DNA from: Cavia porcellus
Taxonomy: Eukaryota > Chordata > Mammalia > Rodentia > Caviidae
Direction: 5' to 3'
Assembly (NCBI RefSeq): GCF_034190915.1
Contig: NW_026947491.1
Location: 22,136,101 to 22,200,100, forward strand
Length of the DNA stretch: 64,000 nt
Shown here: positions 12,235 to 25,132 of the stretch, piece after piece
Layout: each line of letters begins with the position of its first letter
Numbering within the stretch: position 1 is the first letter of the stretch
Position numbers and translations under genes: made by a program
The notes under the pieces: generated by a model
Database searches by the model: none
Told to the model about the DNA's origin: nothing
Seen by the model: the letters and a program-made list of their open reading frames with translations, nothing else

Positions 12235-12330
12235 GGGCCAGGGATTTTGCTCAGAGGCACAAGTCCCTGCTTGGCAAGCCAAAGTTGGTGAGAGTTTAAT
12301 CCCTCATACCATAAAACAAAAACAAAAACA
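12235..12330 (+). mobile_element. ID SINE
   Basis: GGGCCAGGGATTTTGCTCAG...CTTGGCAAGCC...TTTAATCCC followed by a long CAAAAACAAGAAAG tail. The arm B counterpart region lacks it. The stretch 12331-12965 is shared with arm B and shows no gene. Confidence 0.7.
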
Positions 12331-12965
12331 AGAAAGAAAGAAAGACAAGAAATTAGAGTTGCATGGTAGCAATACTCTGCAAAACATAAAAATGAAAGAA
12401 AATCAAGCATTCCAGCTCCCTCAGACAACATTCACAGTTATCTATCCTCACAAAAATACTTCATTTCCAAAGATAAACCTATTTCCCAGCATGAGGGCCA
12501 GAAAGATTGCAGAAACATCCCCACATTTGATCTACTTGAAAACTTCCTGGTGATGAGACTGAGATACAAAAGGATTTTAATTGTAAGCTCCTGGTGTTCT
12601 GCTATGACTCATCACAGATTGAAATTCCCCATCTTTTAACGTCAATATTCCTTGAAGAAAAAATACATGGAGTCAGGCGATACACTTGTGTTTCTAGCTT
12701 GTTTTGCATGAGAAATGTAAGGGATCTTAGTACCTCGCAATTCTTAATGTGTCTTGCCAAGACAAGATAGTGTCACCAGAGAGACCAAACCTTGACCCTG
12801 GCCCATTCCTATCAGCTTGTTTCTCTTTTATCTGGATCCGGTGGTTCTTGAAGTCAGTATGTTTATCCTATATTTATATTTACTATGATATTTTTGCATT
12901 GGAATTGTTCAAATGAAGACTACAGTCTCAGAAATGATGACAAAATCAACTTTTTAATTTGCTTT

Positions 12966-13050
12966 TTTTTTGGTACTGGGAATCAAACTGAGGATTTCAT
13001 GCTTACCAGTCAGTTGCTGTGCTGCTGAGTTGTACTCCTGGTCTCTTCAT
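12966..13050 (-). mobile_element. ID-like SINE
   Basis: GGTACTGGGAATCAAACTGA...GTGCTGCTGAGTTGTACTCC is an antisense ID, moderately diverged. The stretch 13051-13690 is arm sequence without a recognised gene. Confidence 0.65.
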
Positions 13051-13690
13051 TTGCTTTTTATGTCAATAATTTTTTCCTGTGACAAAATCAACAACAAAAA
13101 TTTATTACAGTCCCTATTACAACAATCTTGTAAATACATCAATTCTTTCCTCAGAAAATTATACAATTGAGTTGTTCTGTGTAAATATTCTAAACCAATT
13201 TCTTTCATGTGCACGTATTTTGGTTTGATTGCTTCAATTCTTTGCCCATCACCATAGCTTTGCCCTTGTGCGATGAATATAAGCAGAAATAATTCACCAC
13301 ATATAGACATCTGGACCTAAATACATACATAATATCAATGTGTGACTTCAGACGCCTGGTATTTTGATGCACAGTATGATGCAAATTAAGGATGGTCTAA
13401 TTATTGGCTACCACTTACACTAGTAGGTAGTAACTCAGAAAAACTCATGAAGAATATCCACAATGATGTGAAGTTACATACAACAGGGATTTCTGGGAAA
13501 ACACTCTAAAAATCCTTACCAGCTTCACATGATGTAATATCTTACCAGTTCCATCTGCACATACCCCCCAGATATACATGCTGTTTCTTCTATCTGTAAA
13601 TTGAATCTATATGTCATCATTTAACCCAAATCATAAATACATATGTTTCAGGGCTCTTGATATATAATCACATGTAGATGTCTTCTTTCA

Positions 13691-14559
13691 CTGCTTGCCA
13701 TGTTATTGCAATGTGAAAAAACTTGGATGAACACTTGGATTACCTTATCACACTTTATTGCAATGTCATGCTAGGTGTAAGAGGAGTTCTCCACTAGAAC
13801 CATGATAAGCCTAGACCACAGAAGAGCTGTGTCCATACTTATTCCTGTCTCACTGCATGCATAATATTTCTAAATCACATGACCATGAAACTCATAGTGG
13901 TGGCATTATGAGAAAATTTTTAAAAGGACAAGTTGTTGTGACATTATAAAATAAGGCAGGGTTGGGGCTGGGGGTTTAGCTCAGTGGCATAAGCACCTGC
14001 CTTGCAAGCAGGCAGTCCTGAGTTCGATCCCCAGTACCGATAAAAATGATAAAATAAGGCAGGGTGAATCCCAATGGTTTAGTGAATGGGGTGGCATTTT
14101 ACTTGTAGTAGTTTGAATGAAGAAAGGAATTTTTCAGGCAATGTTAAAACTGTAGGGCACAGCTGCAGCTGGAGATGGATCATAATCCTGGCAGGAGCAA
14201 GGCCAGCCTCAAGATCGCAGAGTGCCTGAGAAAAGTCACATGAATGAGCTGCTTTAGTCTCAAGAACACCAGGCACTGAGGCAAGTTAAGGGAATAAGCT
14301 CTCAGGGGAAGGGGTTTCACATGGTATTCCAACTTCCACGTGTACAAAATAAACATGCTGCAGCCATTGGAACTCTCTTCTCCTACTCTTCCTTCTCCTT
14401 TCCTTTCTTCCCATCAGGAAACAGAGCTCCATTTTGCCAGTTTTCTGTATTCCTACTTAAGTGTTTTTTTCTCCATCCTCTCATTGTCCTCACCCCCAAG
14501 AACTTCAGGACATGGCCAGTCTGGAGCCTGGTCTTGCCTCTGCCTGGGTCATCAAGTTT
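13691..14559. other. Spacer between inverted arms
   Basis: About 0.85 kb shows no visible match between the two sides. It contains one fresh ID element (13963-14047) with 17-bp direct repeats. Otherwise I see only unannotated sequence and short non-convincing open frames. Confidence 0.55.
13963..14047 (+). mobile_element. ID SINE, near consensus
   Basis: GGGGCTGGGGGTTTAGCTCA...GATCCCCAGTACCGATAAAA is flanked by the 17-bp repeat ATAAAATAAGGCAGGGT on both sides (left copy 13946-13962). It is a young insertion in the spacer. The stretch 14048-15227 holds spacer and arm B sequence without a gene. Confidence 0.95.
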
Positions 14560-15227
14560 AGTCATCTGGAAATGCTATGTCATGAAAGAAAACATCTGGA
14601 AATGATTATACATAAATGAGCCCTGAAACATACATATTTATGATTAGGATAAAGTGATGACTTGTGGAACGAATTTACCAATGAAATAGAAAGCCTGTAT
14701 ACTTCGGGGGTACTTCCAGATAGAACTATTAGGATGTTAGCTCATATCAGTCTAGTAAGGATTTTTAGAATGTTTTCTCAGAAATCATTGTCATATATAA
14801 CATAACATCATTGTGGATATTCTTCATAGATTTTGCCACCTAGAATTTTAACTGATAGCTAATAATTAGACCATCAGTAGCTTGCATAATGCTTTGCAAC
14901 AAGATACGAGGTATCTGAAGCCATGTGTGTGTTTAGGGCCAGATGTCTGTATGTAGTGAGTTATCTCTGCTTATTTAGATTGTACAGCGACAAAGTCACT
15001 GTGATGTGCAAAGAACTGAAGCATTCAAACTAAAATATGTGCACATGAAAGAAATTAGTTTTCAATATTCACACAGAAAAATTAAATTGTATGCTTTTCT
15101 GAAGAAAAAAATTGACGTATTTGAAAGTTTGTGGATAACAGATACCTAATAGGAATTTTATTAAGTTTTTGTCACAGTTACTCTTGTCACAAGGAAAAAG
15201 TCCTGACATAAAATGCAAATGACACCA

Positions 15228-15295
15228 GGGATATAGCTCAGCAATTCAGCACAAGCCTGGCAATAATGAGTTTGATTTCTGGTACCAAAAAACAC
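15228..15295 (+). mobile_element. Diverged ID-like SINE
   Basis: CACCAGGGATATAGCTCAGC...GAGTTTGATTTCTGGTACC, followed by an A- and AGG-rich tail to about 15358. Confidence 0.6.
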
Positions 15296-16384
15296 CAAAA
15301 CAGTTCCAAAAGAAGAAAGAGGATGAGGAGGAGCAGGAGAACAACAACAACAAGCAAATGAAAATGTTTATTTTTCATTATTTCTAAGACAACAATCTTC
15401 TATTCCTGAAATGTCACAGTACATAGACATAAAGGACAAAGATACTGACTTTTAGAGACCCAGGATCCAGAGAGAAGGGAAACACAGAGAAGAAGGGCCC
15501 AGAGTCTAGATTTGGTCCCTTAGGTCATACTATCATGCCTCAGCCAGACCCTCAAGAAGTGTGTTTTACTGATATATCATGTATCTGTCAAGCAAAATAA
15601 GCTAGTCACACAACTGTATCCTGACCCCATGTATTTTTGTTCGAGGAATACGACTGTTACAAGGTGGAGAATTTCAACCTCATGCCCCACGACACAGAAT
15701 GGGGAGCTTACCGTTAAAAGTCCTTTTTGTAAACCAGTCTCATCACCAGGCAGTGATCACATGGATCAAATGTGACGCTGTTTCTCCAATCCTGTTGACC
15801 TTCATGCTAGGAATTAGGTTTATCTTCAGGAGTGAAGTATTTTTTACAAACATGGATAACTGTGAATGTTGTCTGAGGGAGGTGGAATGCTTGCTGCTCT
15901 TTCATTTTTACTCTTGCAGAGTCTTGCTATCATGCCACTCTAATTTCTTTATTTACGCGATGCTTGTACTCCTCTCTGGGGCCATATATACATTTTGCTG
16001 GATGAAAATGAGTAGATTGAGAGACAGGGTGGAAGTCTTGCCAACGAAATTGACTGCCTCATTCCTAACAGCAAGGCCTCCCTCTGTTCCATTTAATCCT
16101 GGCCTGCCTGCATGATATTATTGGTCATCAGGGGTGGGATTCTTCCATAGGACATTGACCCTGGACGCTTCTGAGAACATTTATGACCCATTTTCCAGAA
16201 GAGTCCACAGAGTCCATTACGAAAACCAGGGCGCTCTGAAAAGCCAGGAGCAAAGCCCTTAAAGGCAAGCATTCCTCACACAAGGTGACAGGGGAATCTA
16301 AGGAAAACGACTGGTCCTGAGTTTCCTAGGCTAGGAGCTATCAGTTAAGTCTACCCCTGCTCTCAGAAGTTTGTTTCTCCCCTC

Positions 16385-16520
16385 ACTTTCAGCCCCGATG
16401 ATTGGCAATTAAGCAATTAGCGATGGAGGCTGGCTCTGCGAAGTACCCAATCAGGTGAGCCTAGGGGGCGGGCACTTCCTGTGTCATGGCGCTGCAGTGA
16501 GCTCTTTTGAGTTCATTGCT
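16385..16520 (+). promoter_or_regulatory. TATA-less promoter of the KRAB zinc-finger gene
   Basis: A local CpG-containing stretch stands out from the AT-rich surroundings. It holds a reverse CCAAT box (ATTGGC, 16401-16406), a forward CCAAT box (CCAATCA, 16447-16453), a GC box (GGGGGCGGGC, 16464-16473) and an ETS-type site read on the other strand (16473-16482, CACTTCCTGT). No TATA box is visible. This layout is typical of housekeeping-like zinc-finger gene promoters. The exact start site is not determined. The inverted paralogue in arm A lacks this block. Confidence 0.65.
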
Positions 16521-16651
16521 GAGAGACCCCAGTTGTCTAGACCGCCCTTTCTATTTTAATTTGTTTTTGTCTTTTTCAACTGCCTTCTCTAATTTGTCCT
16601 GGCTGCAGCGTGCACACGAAGGATCCCGGGAGACCCTCAAGCCACGCAATG
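16485..16651 (+). CDS. Exon 1: 5'UTR plus initiator ATG (coding part 16649-16651)
   Basis: The exon ends CCACGCAATG|GTAATG. The start codon is the last triplet of the exon, directly followed by the splice donor, which is the standard arrangement in KRAB zinc-finger genes. The context of G at -3 and G at +4 (from exon 2) is favourable. The join to exon 2 is phase 0 and gives the start Met-Glu-Ala-Met-Ser-Leu-Glu-Asp. A second in-frame ATG lies at codon 4 in exon 2. The left end of the exon is estimated from the promoter elements, not seen directly. Confidence 0.7.
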
Positions 16652-16879
16652 GTAATGCTGTGGGACGGGCGCTGGGGGTGGAATGGGATGGGGGTGCGTT
16701 CCGGATGGAAGTGTCAGAAAGAGCCGTGACAGCCTGCAGCCTCCCTGCTGAACTCCGACACGGGGTCTTCCTCGTCTTTGGGGCTGCGTGTTCTTGTGTA
16801 ACGTGTTCTCTGCTCAGGCAGGGAGAGTTCTGAGTCTCCAGCATAAGGCAGTACACTGTGACAGTTCAGCTTGTTTATT

Positions 16880-17035
16880 TATCAGTTTTTTTTAAACGGG
16901 GCTTGCTATGTAGTTCAGGCTGGTTTGAACTCGTTATGTTACCAAACTGGCCTTGAACTCGCAGTACTCTTGCTGCCTCAGCCTTCCAACTGCTGTGATG
17001 ACAGGCGTGCGCTGCCACAAGCGACCCTGCCTTCT
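16880..17035 (-). mobile_element. Dimer-like B1 SINE (arm B copy)
   Basis: Antisense body with two diverged left-monomer reads (TAGTTCAGGCTGG and CCAAACTGGCCTTGAACTCG), mirrored at 11378-11520. Confidence 0.8.
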
Positions 17036-18011
17036 TGTTCTGTCCTAAACACCGCTGTGTCTCCACCACTCTGCAGTGTGTCGCAGCTTTGGGAAGACAG
17101 GAGTTTCATACTCAGCAGTGAAGAAATCATCACTATAATATTTTACGTGAGACCTCTGTTTGCAGTGGTGATTATTGCGTGAACAGAGCTCGTGGTCTAA
17201 CAACGTTCTGGAATGATGTGAACAAAAAGAAAAAGATGTTAGGAGAGACTTTATTGGAAATAAGTAGGAAGCTCCTTGATTTTCGAAATTTTCTTGAGTG
17301 GCCCTATCTCTAGATAGCCATGCTATCTAGAGATATCTGAGGATAAGTATAGCATTATAAATATATTTTCAGTTGTTTAGTGGGCACCTGTCACACATGC
17401 CTCCCTGGATTTAAAGCAACAGGTCTAAACTCGGGCGATGTAACTCATCATGCACTGTGAAAAGAAACAGGTTTTAGGGAAACACTGGTTATTTTGCATT
17501 TTTAGTTCCTGGAAACTCAGGAGCTTAGTAAGGCATGGCTGCAACTCCTTTTAGTAGAGGATCTGCATTCCTTGTTAGGCAGCAAGTTTTGCTGGTTCAA
17601 CTTTCTATTCTCATTTTAAGACTTTGCAAAATGGCTAATTTCCCAGTTGTATCTCAGGGCCTTCTCTTGTTAAATGCCTTATTTATATGTTAATAAAACA
17701 ATTTTTTACACGTATACTATTTCAATGGAACTTTCCATAGAGTTTAGCATAAAAGAAAGATGTTAATCTCCTTCCAAGGGAATGGCAAGTGTTTCTGCTA
17801 AGAAGAACTTCTGGAAGGGGCTATGCCTTAAACTCACACTGAGAAATGCTTTGAACTGAGTCATCTACAGGAATGTGAAGTTGTTACCTTGTATGATGGG
17901 AAAGGGAAAGGGGAATCATCTCTGAAACAATTGCTTCATAGTCTGAGGGCTGTTTCTAGACACTTTTAAAAATTGAAAAATCAAGTGAGATATTTATATA
18001 AAAGAAGTACT

Positions 18012-18165
18012 TGGTCAGGTGTGACCTGTGCCTGTGATTCCATCACTTGGGAAGCTGAGATATGAGGATGTTTGAGTTCCAGGCCAGCCTGGGCTACAGA
18101 GTGACTTCAAGGCCACTGAGCTGAGTAGTGAAACCTTGTCTCAAACACACACACATACACACACA
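18012..18165 (+). mobile_element. B1-like SINE with CA-rich tail
   Basis: GGTCAGGTGTGACCTGTGCC...CCAGGCCAGCCTGGGCTACA...CCTTGTCTCAAACACAC. Confidence 0.8.
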
Positions 18166-18527
18166 CAATTACTGAAGTAGGGATAAATACACATAGTTTA
18201 ATCTGTTGGGACTTTAATTAATAGAATGAAAGTTTTTGAATAGGCAAGAGCAAATGAATGTGAAAAGAATTGGGAGAGTGGGAAATTGGAAAGGTGGCAA
18301 AAATGATCAGCTTTACAACTTTAAGTTTCCAGAAGTCAGATTATTCTCAGTGTGATAATAAATGAAGGATTTTCTGCTAGATTTTCTGTTCTAAGATAGG
18401 TCAAAGGTCAGAGGCCTACAAAAGGACAGTTTAGAAACAGGTAAATATTTCTCCGTGGCTACTGATCAACCCAGCTAATCATTTTTGAGGCAGAATTAGA
18501 AATTAGGAAATTAGGGTAGACAGGGCT

Positions 18528-18620
18528 GAGTATTTAGCTCAGTGGTATAAGTGTCTGTCTGGCAAGCACAAGGTCGTGAATTCTCTCCCCAGTAGCGAAA
18601 ACAAACAAACAAACAAACAA
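18528..18620 (+). mobile_element. ID SINE
   Basis: GGGCTGAGTATTTAGCTCAG...CTCTCCCCAGTAGCG followed by an (AAAC)n tail. Confidence 0.8.
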
Positions 18621-18785
18621 AAAGGGTGGTGGTAGACATCATCACTGATGTAGAATGAGAAGGGGTTCTTTTGGACAGAAAAACTTGCAATATGTGTTTG
18701 AGCTTTTTCATTGTACAGAGTGAACACAACAATTTTACCCTGAGATATATCCCCAGAAGTTCTTCACCTTTTCCTTCTCTATTTT

Positions 18786-18912
18786 TTTTTTTTTTTTGTT
18801 TAACTTTTTGAGTCCAGATCTTATTAAGTTGCCAAGGTTTGCAAGACATTTTAATAGTTTACACCTCCTTTCCTGTTGGGAGCACAGACATGTGTCACCT
18901 TGCTAGTTTGAG
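18786..18912 (-). mobile_element. Diverged B1-like SINE
   Basis: Poly(T) head, TTTTTGAGTCCAGATC, GTTGCCAAGG and CACAGACATGTGTCACC in antisense order. Confidence 0.5.
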
Positions 18913-18967
18913 GCTGATGTTCTTAAATCACCATGATTTAGCCTAGATCTCAGTAAACATCAGTAGG

Positions 18968-19075
18968 CTTGGTAGTGCACAACTTTAATTCCAGCTGCTT
19001 GGGAAACTTAGACAAGAGTATGAACTCACCAAGCTGAATAAGTGACCAAGACTATTTTTCTAAATGGAATGTTTT
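18968..19075 (+). mobile_element. Diverged B1-like SINE
   Basis: GGCTTGGTAGTGCACAACTT...CAGCTGCTTGGGAAACTTAG. The stretch 19076-21940 after it is arm B intron with no gene seen. Confidence 0.5.
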
Positions 19076-22000
19076 GGGGGTGTGCCTCAACTCTAAACTG
19101 GTATAATGTGTGAGAAACCCGAGTGAATCTCCAGTGATGCAGGGCAAATGAAAAATATTTAGTGCCAATCTTACTTTTAATTTTGCTGTATACTCACTGA
19201 TCAAACCTAGTGGCACATACTGTAGTACTCCCTCTTGGTGGTGGATAGCAGTAATGAGTCCTGCTTAATCAGAAACAGAAGTGTACTCTGTGAAATAACA
19301 CGCATGAGATATATAGTGTTTTATTATCAATATTGCTTTCTGTTACATAAAATTCCCCAAATGATCATCAAGACAGGTTTAAAAGATCCAAGGTTTAACA
19401 CTGATGTTTGCTTATATTCTATACCTTTCAGTATATTTTATTTTCAGTTGCCTTTAGGTTGATAAAAATATTTTCCCTTTGTAAATCAAGTAGCATCAGT
19501 AAAGGCATCTTCAAACTTTGTATAGTGTACAGTTGAGCATGGCATTCATCAGGCTGTTTCTTGTTTTGAATGTTCATTAATCATTTATCTTGAGCAACCA
19601 AATTAGGGAAACAGTATAATTGGAAAGGGGGAAATATGCTTTGCTTTTTTTTTTTTTTTCCATTTTATAAAGAGCTGCCCCACTTGGGGTTGCATTCTTT
19701 GGATTATATCACCAGGACAACGCAATAGGATGGAAATTTTCAATGAAAGTTATAGGGCTGAGTAGTTAAAATACAAGACACAAAGCACATGCAAGGTTGA
19801 AGGGAAAGCATTTCCATTTCCACTTTTAATTTATGCTGATTATACGCACTCTTTTTACTGTTCTAAACTTTATCATATGCCTTCCAACACTGGAATTATT
19901 CCTCCTGCATGCCGTTTAAGTTCCAACCCTGTGTCTGTAGTCTACTGTCCTACACTTAGAAAAAATGCAGTTCTCATGTGCAGGACATATTGTGCGCTAG
20001 ATTCATAATGCTTCATAATGACCTCATGAGCTCTACTTGTATTTGAATTGATACTCTTGGTGAATCACCCAATAGAGAAATGTAATAAACATTCTCATTT
20101 CACACTGCTAAAATGGGACAAAAGACACACCTGTGCCCTCAGATACAGAACTTGGTTCCTGTAGTGTTCTGTTCACTCCACAGGGACACTGTGGCTGCTT
20201 TACTTATCATATGTCCTCATTGACCATTGCTTATTGCTGGTCAGGAAGAATGAATTCTGGTGCACTCACCAAGGTCACTGTGTGCAAAGAGCTATGTGTT
20301 CATGGGCTGGCTAGGAAGCCTCCAGAGCTTAGAAGACAAGAAATTCCAATTTGAAAACCAAATATTTTTAATATATTCAGTTGGAATTTGTGTAATATTA
20401 CAGTGTCAACTCTTTCAGAGGTAATTTAATCTTTTGGATAATGTGCTCTTCTGAACATCTAAGTAATCTTGTAGATAATCCTTATGGACTCATTTGATTC
20501 TATAGCTGCAAGTGTCATTGATACTTGATAAAGTTCCCATCAGTTGACATACATATTGTGAAAAATTTAGCAGGTGTATGCAGCAGTGAGGTTAAGTACA
20601 ACTTCATGGCCAAATGTCTCATTGGATATGGTTTGTCCTAGCTGCTTAAAATGCGCACTCTGAGGGACACAGGTTTGGAGGCAGACCCAGAAATTTATAG
20701 TGGGGTAGTGTGTTTGGCCTGAACTCTGGTGAATTGCCAAATTTCACACACAAGGAGAGATGAATAGCACTGATTTTACTTATAGCATTTCCAACCAATG
20801 TGTACTGCAATTTCTTTCTGTGCCTACTGAAACAAGTGTATCAGGTTTGGAGACAGGAATAAATCTCTAATAATTCCATTGAATTCTGACATCTGAAGTT
20901 ACATTCTGAGATCATAATTGTGCTTGTACAGTTCCCATAGAACTTGTTTAGATCTTAGACTACTCAAATTTGTGTTCCTGTATCACCTGCTTTTACCCAG
21001 CATGGCCAAAGAGACATTCTCACAATCTTCCCTCTTGTTTTTTTATTCGAATTGCTGGAATGAATCATAGAACTCAGTGTTTTTGCTTTTTTGAATGTAT
21101 AGTTGAAGAACAGTTTAGATCTCAGTTTTTCTGTCTGGAAATCTCCAAATATTTGTGGCTATCAGGATTAAGCAACTTGAAAGTTTTGGTTAGAACATTG
21201 TTTAAGGGTTTTTGAAGAAGGCTTTGTTTATTACAAATTTAATGAACTCTTTGTGTTTAAGTTATTGTCAGTTCTCTTTTTTCCCCTTACACAGATCAAG
21301 TGAAATGATCTGAATAGTTACACACTAAAGTAGTTTTAACATTTCACCTTTTAAACATTTCTTTGTCTTTGTGCATGTCAGTTTTACTATCCTTTGAGCA
21401 TATTATTAGGATATAAAACAGGATTTTCTCTAGAGAGATCTCAAGCATCTTAGAAGTTTATAGGTTACAGTCTCTAGGCTATGATCCAGTAATTTAATAT
21501 TTGTATGTTTTTCTACCTTCTGTCACTTGACAGATCATACAGAAAAGTCACTAGTATTGACCTAAATCATCACCATATGTCCTGTTACACAGCTTCACCT
21601 GGGTGGCTTAAATTTAAAAATGCAATTATTCCGCAGGAGCATGTGACATTAGGGCAATGCCACTTTTTGAAAAGTAGAGGTGATTCTAAAGTGCTGTTTT
21701 TGAAAGACATGATTAAAGGGGGTGGACTAGTGTGCAGGAGTCAAGTTACAGTTTTTTAAAAAGGTAAACAAAACTTGTTAAGATCCTAGGCAGAGCATCT
21801 TGTGACACAATTCAACTAGAATGGTGAGGGGATCACCCATGCATAGGAAAAAATGGATAATTCATACTTGATTATGTGATCTGTATATTTTGTCATTTGA
21901 AAGCAACTTTTCTGGCATTTTTGTTTGCTTTTTTTTTGAAATTCCAATATGAGGGAGGATTGAATCCAGGGCTTCATGCGTGCACTGTCCTATTGTGCTG

Positions 22001-23506
22001 CCATCCCAGTTCTGTTTTCTAATATCTCACAATATGTTTTCCTTCATGTGTGAACTCAGAAGTAAGGCAGTGTCACCTCTTCCTTATAGATTTGAATTGA
22101 GAATCTTTGTGTCATTCAATTTAGGAATGTTTTCTTAATATAGGTGAATATCCTGGACTTAGAAACAGGAACTTAAGCCTGGTGACTAGAAAGAGGTTCA
22201 TTTGGAAAAGCAAATGTATGGCAGTGTACTTCTTGTCACATCATGGGCCGCAGACCATCCTTGTACCCTCTATGCACAAAACAGCTCTAGAAGGACAGCT
22301 GTTTGTAACAGACTGCAGAGTGATGGGAAGAAGGTGTCAAATAGTTTGAAGTTGATGCAGATAGTTTGCATCGTGTGCAGATAGTTTGAAGGTTTTTGCC
22401 TTACTGATATCCTTGTCATCTGTCAAGGCAGTCAGGCTGATCATCAAGATGACGTGTTATAGGACCGGATAGTTTTTGTGAAACTACTGGATAGAGGAGA
22501 GAGGCTTTCAAACTGAGTTCGGGAAGTTCTACTACAAAGTTTACTGTGACCCTGCCTCATTGTAAGGAGCCGATTTGAGAGTGGTGCTGCTTTTCAGCAA
22601 TCATTGTGGTCCTCATGAGGAACGTGCCCAGTATTCAGAATTCAGGTTTTTGTGATATTGGATGAAGTAGGTTGCCTGTCTGAGACAGTAAAAGTGTTTC
22701 CTTTTCGTTCATCTTGATTCATTTTGGACAATACTGGTAATGTAAAATATAATTTTGTTATTTATTAGATATTATAATTTCTTTTTCATGTGTTTTTATA
22801 ATTTTTTCTGAAAATAAGTAAAGTAAGGAAAAAGGTATGGAAAAGACTGTACAGCAAAGTCAAGTACCTTGTTTATATTTCTATCCTCTGACAACTTTAA
22901 ACCTTTCCTTCTCTTCTGTTTTGTCCTACCCTTGCCTGCAGTCTAGTTCTTCTTTGGGTACAGGGTTTTCATCATGTGACTTAGAGTCTGGATGTACAGG
23001 ACTGTATTTGTGGACAGATTTGCAGAAACAACACTCAGGAAGAGCCTATTGAGTTCAGTAAGAAAGCAGCAGCAGCTCTAGACATGTAGGTGCCAATTCT
23101 GCTTCAATGACACTGAACTTCATTCTGGATGAAATCTGTATTTAGGCAGGAAGCCTGTGTTTGGAAGCATTTTGGTGAGAGGCTGTCATTGGATTCCTTT
23201 CAGTGAGGTAGTGTGCATTTTCTAATGTCTTTTTCAGCTGAGAGGGTGGGAAATGGAGCGGCAATACATCAGAAATAAAGGCTGGCTCTCTCTAAACTGT
23301 CCAGTCAGGCACACTGGACATCCAGAATGAGGACTTTTCCTCTGTTAGGAACCCAAGTCAAAGCTCCCAGTGTGCTACTGAAAGGCAGCTTGGCTGGCTC
23401 ACACTGCGTGGCTCTCTGAGATTCACTGACTGCTGGTTCCATGGGCAGGGCTTTGAGAACTCCTGGGAGTGGTGATGGTGACCCTAGGAGTGGAGTATGT
23501 GGTGGA

Positions 23507-24186
23507 GGCATAAGTTCAGTTGGATATAGACAGAAGGAGCTTTCGAGGAATTAGACCAAATCACATCAACTGTGAAGCCTTATTCCTGTACATCAGCTGC
23601 TGCCTTATGCTCTGGTTCTTTTCTGGGTCTGAGGGTGAGGCTGAGAAACCACCAGGTCCTCGCATCCTGTGCTGTGCATGTGAGGTGGCAGAAGCATGCC
23701 CATGGCCCTGTCATGGACAGCTGAGCGCTAACTGGGTCACTTCTCATGAGAGTGTACACTGAAAACTGGACAGTATTTGTGGATCTGTTGACTCATGTGT
23801 GGTATTTGAGTTTGAATGACACTGTGTGTCATGTGTCCCTTGTCTCTTCTTCCCACAGGAAACCTTGTGCTGTGGTTTATGTCTAAAATACCGCCTACAT
23901 ACAGTTTTGTTTGGATCGTGGTTGGATTATATCGACTTCACAGCTTTTGGTTTAGTCCTTTGATAAGTGCACTGAATGTGCTCTAAGATGATGAGACCTG
24001 GCTGGAAGGATTTCTTTTGGGACACATGGTGAGAAAGTATGTTCTTGTCCCCAGCCCCTGCCATTTTTTTCTACTTAACTGTGGTACGTTCAGTAGATTT
24101 TCCACTGCGATACTCCTTAAGCATTATTTTGTCTTAGTTTGAATATTTGAGCCAATATATGGCATAAGTTCAGTTGGATATAGACA
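23507..24186. repeat. 26-bp exact direct repeat bracketing about 630 bp in intron 1
   Basis: The 26-mer beginning GGCATAAGTTCAG and ending GGATATAGACA occurs at 23507-23532 and again at 24161-24186 without mismatch. The segment between is not recognised. It has no poly(A) tail and no LTR-like ends that I can see. The wider region 22020-24960 is otherwise unannotated intron. Confidence 0.8.
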
Positions 24187-24971
24187 ATATATATGCTCTC
24201 TTAAGTTGTATCTAGTGTTTTGTCCCTGTGACAGGATAAGAAAGCTTGCAATGATGAGTTGGACAAAAGTTTAGGATACAGACCCTCTCACAAGCTGTCT
24301 TCCCAATCCTGGACTTCATTGTAATAACAATTAATTCCTCAATTTCCAATTATGTTCACACATTACCAAATTAGAGAATGTTTATAAATAAAGAGGGTGG
24401 ATCTGGAGAAATGTTTAAGGTTCCTGGTGCTGAGACTACATGGTAGAGCACTTCCCAAGTAGCCTTAAACTCCAGTGTTACATTTCTAACAATGCAGTCA
24501 ATCAATTAATTCATCACACTTTCACCATAGAGTTTAGAAAGCCAGGAATAAGGGAGGGAAAGTACCAGTTCAGGAATGGAAGATTTCTCCACAGCACAAC
24601 TTTTAGAGCTGGGTGCATGGCTAAGCACAAGTGAGAATGTCTTTGAAGATGAGCAGTGACCTGGTCATGTGATTTGGGTATGACTGGAAGGACAGACAGG
24701 CACCGTCTCTCACATTGTTCCTGTAGTTTTTGAAAAATGTGCAGACATGTTTTTTTTTTTTTTTTTACTCAAAGGAAGATTGAAGCAGGAATATGTATAA
24801 AAGCAATAATACAGTAGACTAAAAACTCAAATGAAAGTGTGCAAGCATTGGAATTTTAAGCATAAAAGGTTTTGTTTGTGTTTATGTACAGAGGAGAAAA
24901 TAGAAGTATGTAGAATGCAGGTAGAGGGCATAACAAACGATGGTTGCAAAATTAGATCTTAAAAAAATTTT

Positions 24972-25132
24972 CTTTTTTTTTTTTTTTTGTCTTTTTGAGA
25001 CAGGGTTTCACTGTGCAGTTCAGGCTGGCCTTCAGCTCATGTTGTAGCCCAGGCTGGTCTCAAACTTGCCACAATCTGCCTGCTCCAACCTTCCAACTAC
25101 TGGGATTACAGAGTGTGCCACCATGCCCAGCA
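24972..25132 (-). mobile_element. B1-like SINE
   Basis: Clear antisense B1 with internal duplication: TTTTTGAGACAGGGTTTCAC, GTTCAGGCTGGCC, CCAGGCTGGTCTC, GGGATTACAG. Confidence 0.9.

Noticed and set aside
13963..14047. tRNA gene (box A and box B visible)
   Set aside because: It is the ID SINE, which descends from a tRNA. It has an A-rich tail and target duplications and does not fold into a mature cloverleaf by eye.
12016..16115. Mirrored open frames sharing MKMSRLRDSVKVLP-like sequence with a hydrophobic stretch (12016-12282 on - and 15699-16115 on +)
   Set aside because: They are paralogous because the arms are duplicated. Comparing codons by eye over the shared 35 or so codons I count about four silent and nine replacement differences, with no sign of coding constraint. 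They also include an ID or other unrelated sequence at their ends.
22837..23762. Several 60-80 codon frames in intron 1 as a possible extra exon or gene
   Set aside because: No splice signals, homology or conserved counterpart in arms A or C that I could recognise. Lengths are as expected by chance.
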